Below, piece by piece: positions 48,145-57,578 of a stretch of DNA of 64,000 bases (positions are counted from its first letter, which is position 1; every line of letters starts with the position of its first letter). A program made the position numbers and the translations under genes. The stretch comes from Nemophila menziesii (lineage: Eukaryota; Streptophyta; Magnoliopsida; Boraginales; Hydrophyllaceae). The notes under the pieces were generated by a model that was not told where the DNA came from, made no database searches, and saw nothing but the letters and a program-made list of their open reading frames with translations. The stretch covers positions 76,784,224 through 76,848,223 of the forward strand of contig JARWIR010000002.1 of the NCBI GenBank assembly GCA_029959085.1, read 5' to 3'.

Positions 48145-48192
48145 GACGACCATTTATATTTTCGAACAAAAAAAAAAAAGACGACCATTTAT
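48145..48192 (+). repeat. Poly(A) micro-insertion with 13-bp duplication
   Basis: GACGACCATTTAT at 48145-48157 and 48180-48192 is perfect and flanks ATTTTCGAAC-poly(A), 22 bp. Confidence 0.65.
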
Positions 48193-48450
48193 TTGTTGTC
48201 ATGAACTTATTTTCAATGTATAAATCGGATAATATATAGATAGTGATTCATTTCACTTTTGGATTTTCTGTTGGTTAAACCTTATAACTTTTGTTTTTTT
48301 TTACTCGTTACCCTTGATAACAGAATCCTTCTAGTTTCTCAGTTAAGTAAGCATGTGAGAGGTTTTAATCATTTTTATTAATAAAAAATATTTTAAATTA
48401 TTTAAAAACAAAACCCTTATATTAAAAGGGGCAAAAAAGGAATGTGCTTG

Positions 48451-48728
48451 CACTACAAGATTTAGTTTCTTTAGTAGCAAAAAATTTAACAATAAAAATC
48501 TTAATTTTGCCGCTAATAGTCGTTATTTGTCGTCTCTATAAGTTCGTCGCTAAAGATACCTTTAGTAGCAAATTATTTGTTTTTGCCTCTATTAACATTA
48601 TATTTAGCGGCAAATATTGCCGCTAAAAATATAATTAGAGGCCATTTTGGTTTTTAAAAATATCATTAGAGGCTATTTTAGTTGTTGGCGCAATAGCTTC
48701 CCCGCTAATGCTACTATTTCTTGTAATG
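48451..48728. mobile_element. CACTA-type MITE with TTG target duplication
   Basis: The left end CACTACAAGATTTAG pairs with the right end TATTTCTTGTAATG (complement CATTACAAGAAATA). The right end has one C-to-T change in the CACTA motif. A 3-bp duplication TTG (48448-48450, 48729-48731) flanks it, as the superfamily requires. At 278 bp it has no coding capacity. Interior words GCCGCTAA and TTTAGCGGCAAA recur in both orientations, like the sub-terminal repeats bound by CACTA transposases. Confidence 0.82.
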
Positions 48729-48928
48729 TTGGACGCTTGCAAAGTCCTATAGCACCGGAGTAATAGTGATGCTCGTCGAAAGAGATGGGAGAAGCCTTGT
48801 CCTTATTCTGTTCAACCGGGAGTTAATTTCAAATTTCACCATTTATGTCTTGTTCGCCAGGAAGCCTAGACAGGTCCACTAATTTCGTTCTGTCGAGTTA
48901 GTCAAGTGGTTAATATATAAGTGTCAAA

Positions 48929-49356
48929 CAGGGACAGAGCCACCTTGTCTTTGGGGGGTGAGGGGGGGGGGGGGTCCATAGCCCCCTGGTTTTTTTAAAA
49001 AAAAATTATAACTAAATAACCCTTAAATTTCTTAAGAATCTTCATTTGGCCCCCTAACTTTTAAAAATTATTTTATTAGGCTTTAAATTATTTTATTTTT
49101 TATTACAAAATATATGTTCATTTGTATAAAAAAGGGAATTTAAAGGATAATTAATTAAAAGTAATAATATCGGGAATTATATTACAATCTTTACAGTATA
49201 TAGGAACCTATAGCGGAGTTTTGCATAATATAAGGACCTTTTTGCAATTTTTGCACATATAGATTCATAGTGCAAATTTGGCAGAATTTTTTTCCCGGGG
49301 GCGTTGCCCCTGAACCCCGTTGGCACCCCTAACAAAAATTCTTGACTCCGCCCATG
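48929..49356. mobile_element. hAT-like non-autonomous element, 428 bp
   Basis: The ends CAGGGACAGAGCCACC and the complement of CATGGGCGGAGTCA are imperfect inverted repeats. The interior has GCCCCCTGG near the left end and GGGGGCGTTGCCCCTGAACCCC near the right, a pattern I recognise from dispersed plant repeats. The flanks GTGTCAAA and GTGCCAGT may be a decayed 8-bp duplication. No coding. Confidence 0.6.
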
Positions 49357-50427
49357 GTGCCAGTTAATTAGGAACTACCTCTTTTTCTCCCTTTCTAATA
49401 TAAGGGTCTTGTTTTTAAATGATTTAAAATGTTATTTATTAATAAAATAAAAAATCAAAACCTCACACATGCTTATGGAACAGATGAATTAGCTGGATTC
49501 CATCATCAGGGGGTAACGAGTCGCAAAAAAGAAAAGGTTAGGGGATAAATTGACACTTTATACGATCGAGTGGGTAAGTTGTCAATTCCGTTAAAGTACA
49601 AGGAGTATCCAATTTATTAACGCTTGTAATTATATAGTTATAATTTTATTGTTATATAATTTTAGAAAATAATCTTATATTGCAAATTTTACGGAATGTT
49701 AGAAAATAAATTCCGAAAATGATAAAATAGAGATATTCCGAAAATTTTGGGTGTCCTAAATTCGAATTATTTTGAATTGGAATTTGATTTTTCAATTCTA
49801 AAAAGAATTAATTTTTTTTTTGTACAACCTCTATTTTAATCTGATCCGGTAATTTTCATCCCAACTCGAAACCACTGCGAGTAAATTTTTATTTTATTTT
49901 GGCCGGACACGGGCATTAAACTATGTTCTTTCCCATGAATTGCTCTTTTGAGAACCTAGTATGATGGAATTTTTAAATTGTGTTAGGTTTTGAAATATTG
50001 AGTCTCAATTGTATATCTACGACGTCAAATCGAAATTTTGCTTTTTTATTATAAGATTAATTTTTAGTTCTTGAACATTGGAAGCTTTTTTGTTTGACTT
50101 TAGGGTAAGACTTCTATCTAATATCGAATGGTCCAATATTTATATCATATCGATTGATTATTATAATAAAATATATATAATTAGATTAATAAGTTAAGTT
50201 ATTTTTTTAAGTTTAAAACGTAAGTATATACTAAATAATTAGTGTAAAATCATTAAATATTGAGTAGAAATTTTTTTCTTGATAAATAATCAAAAGCTCT
50301 GAGAATCTCAAGGCGCAAATTATCTGAGATTGAAATGAAAGGCCCAAATTATATTTCGTGGTTCTAATTAGCCCGCAAGGTATAATAGGGTCACAGTAGT
50401 TTGCATGTAGTCTCAGGAAAGCAACCA
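49357..50427. other. AT-rich spacer upstream of the CYSTM-like gene
   Basis: No coding similarity or transposon end seen. Confidence 0.5.
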
Positions 50428-50584
50428 TGACTCAACAAAACTTTATGACGTCACGTCATGTTTCTCTAGACACGTTGCTAGCCAAGAAGTTGACACCTAA
50501 CTATTTTTCTTCTGTTAGTTTTCTTTCTCTTAACCCTAAAGCAATTTATGTTTACAAATTTGAACTTATTTTGATAAGATATAA
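50428..50584 (+). promoter_or_regulatory. bZIP-type sites and TATA box upstream of the CYSTM-like gene
   Basis: TGACTCA (50428-50434) and the composite TGACGTCACGTCA (50446-50458), which holds a perfect TGACGTCA palindrome overlapping a second CGTCA, lie 165-195 bp before the start codon. These are known binding cores for plant bZIP/TGA factors. A TATAAAT at about 50579 lies about 44 bp before the start codon, implying a very short leader, if it is used. Confidence 0.5.
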
Positions 50585-50622
50585 ATTTAACAAAAAATCT
50601 TGTGAGTTACTTTGTGTTGATC

Positions 50623-51266
50623 ATGAGCTACCAGCATGTACATCAAGGCCTATATGGTCCTCCAGGTTAGCATTAACCATTAAGTTAGTTTTGTTTACTA
50701 ATTATATGTCATTTAAGTGTTACTATACAAGATCGTGAGTTCAAGATAATAATATCATGTTTTCTAGACCCTGGGTAGCTTGTTTTTTCAAAAATCTTAT
50801 ATCATTTTATGTATAATTCAGAATATGCAGGACCACCACCAGGAAGAGGATATCCCTCAGCCGTGCCACCACCGCCAGGGTATTTCAGTGAGGGATACGG
50901 CGCACCTCCACCGCCACTAATTGATCGTACTAGCTACCAAGGGTACTTTCACGATGGTGATTACCCAATACCACCACCACCTCAACATATTCAACACCAA
51001 CCATACGGGTACCAATATGATGATGGCTGTTCTTCACTTTTGGGAGGCTGGTAATTTTAATGTTTCGTGGAACCTTGGAGAGGCCGTGTTATATGATTTA
51101 AATTTAAAACTGTGTTATAAGTAATATTTTTTATTTGATATGGCCTGATTATATATTTAATTAGATCATTTTTCATTCAAATATATTTCTACATTTGAGA
51201 TGCGTATATTGCAGCTTGGCGGCTATTTGTTGTTGTTGCTTGCTGGAGGATTGCTGGTGGTGGTAG
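50623..51266 (+). CDS. CYSTM (cysteine-rich transmembrane module) protein, three exons
   Basis: Exons 50623-50665, 50831-51050 and 51215-51266 join across GT-AG introns (phase 1, then phase 2) to give 104 residues. Exon 1 starts MSYQHVHQGLYGPP. Exon 2 supplies a Pro/Gly/Tyr-rich stretch (PPPGYFSEGYGAPPPP and similar). Exon 3 encodes the core that defines the family, LAAICCCCLLEDC followed by three Trp and the stop, with Cys at 88, 93-96 and 101. Known CYSTM proteins are small, tail-anchored or membrane-associated and are often induced by stress. A single-exon reading from 50809 would miss both the true start and the Cys core. The three-Trp end is unusual; relatives mostly end near CF or W. 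Intact, with likely own promoter upstream. Confidence 0.9.
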
Positions 51267-51269
51267 ATA

Positions 51270-51688
51270 GATCAATATATAAAACCCAACCCAACCCAAA
51301 CATATGTTTATTTATCATTTTGTATAGTCAAAAGTATTTGTAAGCCCATAGTGGGTGTAATCACAAAACAAATACTAAGTCAATTTGGTAATTGTGTACT
51401 GTACAAGAAGAGAGATTTCATCATATACAATGGGCTTTTTATGTTTATTTGAAGTTTTTAGTGGCTTCATATAACCAGTTTGCTTGTACAAATTATAAAC
51501 TTCATCATTCAAAGTCTACATCCTTTTTTAAACTTGTATATAAAATTTATACACTCACATACGAGGAGATAGAATTTAAGCCTTAAAGATGATTTGTTAA
51601 AAGCCATAAAAATTCACGGGCTACCATAACTTTTATCTGCCAACGGGCTAACGAGTGATCCATGACTTTTATCCTTTTGACGTCTAGC
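51270..51688. other. Downstream spacer of the CYSTM-like gene
   Basis: Presumed 3' UTR after 51266. The frame at 51392-51586 shows no recognised motif. Confidence 0.45.
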
Positions 51689-51768
51689 GATGGATGGATG
51701 GGTCTTGAAAGCTTTTAGAACAAGAAAAAAGAAAAAAGAAAAAAAAGGATGGATGGATGGATGGGTCT
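51689..51768 (+). repeat. Poly(A)-type insertion with 17-bp duplication
   Basis: GATGGATGGATGGGTCT at 51689-51705 and 51752-51768 flanks about 46 bp that starts TGAAAGCTTTTAGAAC and continues as an A-rich tail with G interruptions. The duplicated word is itself repetitive (GATG), so slippage could contribute. Confidence 0.5.
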
Positions 51769-51959
51769 AAGTACACCTAATAATGGGATTGTCTAAATTA
51801 TTGAAATATCTTGGGACGGGCTTGTTGTTAGGGCCACCTAAAAAATGAGGTCAGATGGATGGGCCAACGGCCTTGGAAGCCATCTTTTTCGCCTCTAAGT
51901 AAGTTATAGCCACCATCCAATTTTGTTGTCACCTTTTTGATTTAATCTTCTTTTTTTTC

Positions 51960-54900
51960 AAATGTTTTATAATATTAATACACATAAAAGTAAAGTAAAA
52001 AAAATCATCCAACATCACAAGCGGTTTGGTCGAGGTGCTGGGGCGGAGGAGAATAACTCCAGCCACTAAACAACGTGTCAACAAGTTTGTGTTTGGCAAC
52101 CCAATCAGCTACTCTATTACCTTTGTGACTAACAAAGAAAAAATGTGGATTACGCGATTCTACACTACTGTAAATCGATATAAAAAATACTACAACAATC
52201 AAAATTACTACACGGAAGTCAAGAAGCTAAAGATTTCACTAAAATTTCACAATCGTTCTAAAAAATTGTAAAATTGGCGAAAAACCCTTGAGCTAGTTCG
52301 CATCCCCACAAAATGCCTGGTGCCTTCTCTTCTATTGAACTCCTAGCTTAATGATTTTAGCATCCTCTTCAATAATCTTGCCAAAGATTTCCTGATTATA
52401 TAAGAGATTGCACAACCAGTGTGGGAATAATTGGCATCAATATTAATTTTATATTTATTAGTAGGAGGAGGATTCTATTTAATATTATTACCGGTGACTA
52501 AGTCATTTTGATTAATGACATTTAACTTAATAATGTCGAGTTGTTAGGATTTAAATCGTTGTGCTCAGTATTAGAAATGCATCTTTAACATTTGAATTTA
52601 TATCTTATATCTTTCCAATTTGAGTAAGCTATTTTACAAGAATAGTTAGGGTCCGGGAAACACATTAAACACAAAATTGTTCCTTTCTTTTCATATTTGC
52701 TAACATAAATTACTCAACAACTCAGCAAAATATTGTTCTTGGTATGGATTTCTTTCAAAGAGGCAACAATTTTTAAAAACCAATCACCAATCCTTGAAGT
52801 ACTATAATTCATTGTTCTAAGTATTAAAGATGATGTATACCAAACAACTCGAGCCCAAGGGCAAGCGAAAAGTAAATGTTCAATTAATTCATCTCGCAAT
52901 TACATAATTTACAAACTTTTGATTTTGTGCATTTTTTGTTATAAAGATTAACTTCAGATGGGATTTTATCCTTTATACACTTTCTCATAAAAAATTTAAG
53001 CTTAGGTGTACAATTCATTTTTCAAATTGTACTCTAAATTTCTGGATTGTTTAAATGAGATGAAGAAGGAAGTGAGGATATAACATCCTTTTGCTTTTCA
53101 TTCTTATTATTTTTAAGTATCTGATAAGCACTTTTAATTGTAAAATTTCCATCTTTAGTAGCATTTCAAATACAAAAATCATTGCAATCATAAGATGGGA
53201 CAGGCATACAAGAGATTATACTAGCTATCTTCTGACTGAATTATGAGTTAACAAACTCTAAATTCCAGCTTTTATTATCAGGATTAAAAAATTCTTTAAC
53301 TAACATAATTGTACCATCTTTAGGCTTTATAACTTAATCCTTATTATTTATCCACTTATCACTTTAAACATTAATTTGCAATCCATTCCCCAATTTCTAA
53401 TTGATATTTTTTTCAAACACTTTTCTACCCCCCGATACACTTTTCCAACCAAAAGAAGGAGAATATCCTATTTTGGCGTCCAAAAATTTATTATTAGAGT
53501 AATACTTACCTTTTAATAGTCTTGCTAGTAATGAATCCGGGTTGTGGAGTACATACCATGCAATTTTTTCCAATAAAGCTATATTTATTAAATTTATATC
53601 TCTAAAGCCAAGCCCTCCAAGGATTTGGAGGAGTAAAGAGATTCTCAACTTTCATAATGTATTTTCTTATTATTATTTTTACTCCACCAAAAATTAAAAA
53701 TAATGGTATTAATGGTGTTGCATAAATTTTGTGAAATTATAAAAGAAGACATAATATAGTTAGGAAGACTTTGTAAAACAGATTTAATAAGTATTTCTTT
53801 CCCATTTTCTGAGAGAAAAATTGTTTTTCAATTTTCAATTTTGTTTAAAATTCTTATTACTAACAATTCAAGATCTTTACATTTATCTTACTCCAATATG
53901 TTGGTAAACCCAAGTAAGAACCCAACTATTCAACTTGTTTCATTTGTAACCTTTCCGTCATAATATACTTAATATAGCTAGGAGTGTTAGGACTTTATAT
54001 AATACCACATTTAGATTTATTAAGACACAATTCAGTAGCTTTACTATATGTTCCATCAAATTATTAAATGCTTCAATATCTTTACAAGTAGCTTTTAGAA
54101 AGAAGATACTATCATCAGCATACATCAGATGAGTGATGATAGGACAATTCTTCCCAATCTTGAAACCTTCCATAATATTTTAATTAAATTTGTCTTGAAC
54201 CAGAATCTTAAGTGTTTGAAACATAAGACAAAATAGGAAAGGGGACAAAGGGTCCCCTTGCCTAATACCTCTAGCAGATTTATTAATTTTATGATCTTTC
54301 CCATTAATAAGTATTGAGAATAAAACTGTATTAACGCAATTTATAACCCTACTTACCCATTCTTTGTGAAAGCCCATCTGAGTTAACAATTTTTTTAAAA
54401 GATCTCATTCAATGTATTCATAGGCCTTTTTGACATCAGCTTTAATGGCTAGATAATAATTTTTTGTAGTCTTTTTCGTTTTTATTAAAGTTATAAGTTC
54501 ATGAGATATAAGAATATTTTCCTGAATATTCCTACCCGGTATGAACCCTGTTTGATTCTTATTAACCAAAAAAGGCATCAAAGGTTTTAGTCTATTTACT
54601 AAAATTCGTGAGATAATTTTATAAATGAAATTTGTGCAACTTATAGGTCTATAGTGATTCACCTCAGAAGGATTATCAAATTTAGGATAAGAGCTATGTA
54701 AGTTTGATTTAAAAGCTTTAACCTACCATTAATAAACCAAAAATCATTGATTATACGCATTACATCTAATTTAATAATTTTCCAATAAGTTTTATAAAAT
54801 ATTCCAGTAAAGCCATCTGGCCCTGGGGCCTTTGTTAAACCGAGCTCCCAAACTGCTATTTTAGTTTCATCACAGGTGATAGGAGCTATAAGAGAGAGGT

Positions 54901-55437
54901 TCGTAGCATTATTTACAACAGGTTGCACAAAGTTCAAAACATGGGTAAAATCCCCTGTTCCCACTGAATTGTGAATATCATTGAAATAATTTTTAAAATT
55001 ACTTATTATATCACTTTTTTCTTCCTACCATTCATTATTATCATTCTTAATCCTTCTTATATTATTTCTTTTTCTTCTACTTTTAGCACTAGCATGAAAA
55101 TATGCAGTATTTTTGTCACCCTTTTTTTAACCATTGAATTCTAGATTATCCCTCCAGAATTGTTCTTCTCTTTCCCGAGCTTTCTCAATAAGTTTTGTTA
55201 TTGCATTATATTCATCCCAATTACCAACATTCGTATCAGTATTAGAAAGAACTTTTAATCTTTCAATATAATTCTCAATACATATCCTATTATTATTATT
55301 GAATTTCTCCTTATTCCATTTTATAAGCTTCATTTTAGTAATATTAAGCTTAAACTTTATTACATTAGTAGGGATACCCCTTAAACTTTTGTTATCTTCC
55401 CAAACACTGTTAATCATATTCAGACATTCTAGTTCAA
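51960..55437 (-). pseudogene. 5'-truncated LINE: RT, zf-RVT and RNase H
   Basis: The minus-strand order is a post-endonuclease linker (55417-55127, NMINSVWEDN...WNKEKF) and early RT (54964-54659, GLTKAPGPDGFTGIFYK). Core RT follows with HYRPISCTNFIYKIISRIL, QTGFIPGRNIQENILI (54662-54405), RQGDPLSPFLFCLMF (54389-54180) and HLMYADDSIFFLKA with the intact catalytic YADD (54173-53958). The late block GGLGFRDINLINIALLEKIAW (53648-53397) leads to the CPWARVVW zinc-binding tail (52899-52714) and an RNase H from about 52490 (PPPTNKYKINIDA) ending GNRVADWVAKH (52202-52005). A few stops and frameshifts separate the blocks. This is the best preserved LINE in the window. The endonuclease end is missing at 55437, where the LTR element begins. 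Confidence 0.85.
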
Positions 55438-55440
55438 AAA

Positions 55441-57373
55441 TGTGAAGAAATATTCCGAAGAGTTGATTTAGGAAATTGCAAATCTGGAAGGCTGCTGAAT
55501 ATTGCTGATTTTGAGCTATTTAGACGAGGATTCAGCAGCTGAGTTGTGAAGAGATTAGATTCCTTATTGAGTTATGAAGATTTAGCAAGTTGAATGGATC
55601 AATTCCGAGTTGAAATGAGCAAGTTACACATGTTTTAGTGAATGGTGTATATCAGTTACGGGATTTGGACTTAAATTATGGACTTGGGCTTTTTAATATT
55701 TTACTAATTAACCTAAGTAAAAGCCCTAGTCCGATTTTAGCACTATAAATAGGCCTTTAGACCTCATTATTCAGGACCTCTCATTTTATTCTTCAATTTA
55801 AATCATCCTTAGAAGAGAGTGTCCAGAGAGAAAGTCAGAAGCAAGGAAAAGAAGAAAACTAAGAGCTGGAGAAAGTCATCTTCTCCAAATCACAGCCAAA
55901 CCCAATTCCTATTTAGGTTCTATCTTTTATTTCTGTAATTTGTAAACATGAATTCTTTTATTTTCTTAGTTTCTACAATTTTATGAGCTAAATTTATACA
56001 GTACTTGAGAACGCATTAATAGGTTAAGCCCCAATTTATTTCATTTCATGTTTTTGGTTTTGGGATTATTTTAATTGAAATCGAATTAGGTAATTAGTAT
56101 TTTTCATTAATTTGATATTATCAACTATTATTGAAGTCATGAATCAAAAATAGGATTTAGTATCTAGGCTATTCCATTTAGTGGCGAATGGATCACCTTG
56201 AAGGGGGGTTTGGGTACAGACATAATTAATGAATGTAGGATAGAAATTATTGACCTTGACAGGCTTAATTAATCCTATGGCCAATTGGGTAATTAGAAAT
56301 TAGTCATTCGAAGGGGGACTATAATCACCCTGGCGGGATTTGTAGCACCTAAGAATAGCTCCTTAGTCCACTCTGACAGGGGTGAGGAGAATATCGAATC
56401 CCGACCACTATTATTTACCAATTCACCCCTTAAACAATACATGGAATGAATAGATTTAGGTGAAATTCTAGTGTTACTCAAGTACTACCTTCCATACTTG
56501 CGTCCAGCTATTTTATTTTCTCGCGTCTATCTTAATATTTACATTACTTTAGTCTTTTAATTATTTGTCTTAGAATTAGAAAAGCAAACAAAAATTATTA
56601 AAATCATTTATTTGCTTTCCCGTGCAATTAATCACTATATGATAAGCATTAGAGTCAACCAATCCGTCCCTGAGATCGAACTTGTTTATCACATATATTA
56701 CTTGGGACAACTGTACACTTGCAGTTGTGGTTCTCTTTTCCTTATTTGTATTTTATTTTGGAACACACAAGGGACCACCAGCTATTCACTAGTGTCGGTG
56801 ATCATCTTGACCGTGGGTTTAATTACTGAACTAGATAATAAACGCGTGGTGTTCGTCAATGATCCTGACGGGCTTGACTAACCGCCTAGCCAATGAGGTA
56901 AGAGACTAAAACCATCTAAACGTAGCTTATAATCGCCCTGACGGGGTTTGTAATACTGTAGGATAGCTCCTAGGTCCACCCTGACGGGGGCTAGGAGACA
57001 TTAGAGTCCCGACTAATATAGAAATATCAATTCCGCCCTTAACGAAAGCATTAATTACATAAGGTTAGGTGATTCCCTAGCGAGACTCAAGTATAGCTCA
57101 TATCTGCATCTTAATTATTAGTATTTATTTTCAGTAATTTGTTTCTTTGCGTCTAGTAGTTTAATAACTCAAAACCAAACAAATATCTTTTATCTTTTAT
57201 TTTCTGTATTTGCAATTACTACTACTTATTTATTGAACACTTTGGGTTAGACCAGTCCAATCCCTGAGAACGAAACCCGATTTATCGGAGTATTATTTGG
57301 ACAACCGTACACTTGCGGTATTGTGGTTCCTTTTATATCAGTACTTAATTTTATAACACCCCAGGACCCACCA
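55441..57373 (+). mobile_element. 5' LTR of a gag-like, RT-less LTR retrotransposon
   Basis: It begins at or near TGTGAAGAAA (55441), against the LINE, and ends CCACCA (57373), followed by a PBS. Its last 213 bp (57161-57373) match the 3' LTR piece at 63186-63396. Within it a stretch of about 600 bp is duplicated in tandem and diverged (about 56160-56790 and 56790-57373). Both halves carry GGCTTGA..AA-type, CCACCCTGACGGGG-type and GTACACTTGCGGT-type blocks. The 5' boundary is inferred from the LINE break. AAAAA before it does not match ACACT after the 3' end, so no target duplication supports the pair. Confidence 0.65.
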
Positions 57374-57379
57374 AGTTTT

Positions 57380-57397
57380 TGGTGCCGCTGCTGGGGA
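57380..57397 (+). other. Primer-binding site
   Basis: TGGTGCCGCTGCTGGGGA lies 6 bp past the LTR end and resembles the TGGCGCCGTTGCCGGGGA site common in Athila/Tat gypsy elements. This suggests tRNA-Asp priming, by analogy. Confidence 0.6.
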
Positions 57398-57578
57398 TTG
57401 CAGCGTGTGACCCCGGTGTTTAATCCTTAAGTAGCTTTAATTGTTTATTTATCTTTTCAGTTTTACACTTGTTTTTTGTTTTGTTTTATAGGTTCTTTAT
57501 TCAGGTAATGATCAAAAGTTTTATTTAAAGATGTATAGAGGACATTACCCAAATCCTGGTCTATTCGATTATTGGGAA

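Noticed and set aside
50809..51054. 81-codon Pro-rich frame as a complete protein
   Set aside because: Splice sites on both sides connect it to a start exon and a CYSTM exon, so it is the middle exon of a longer gene.
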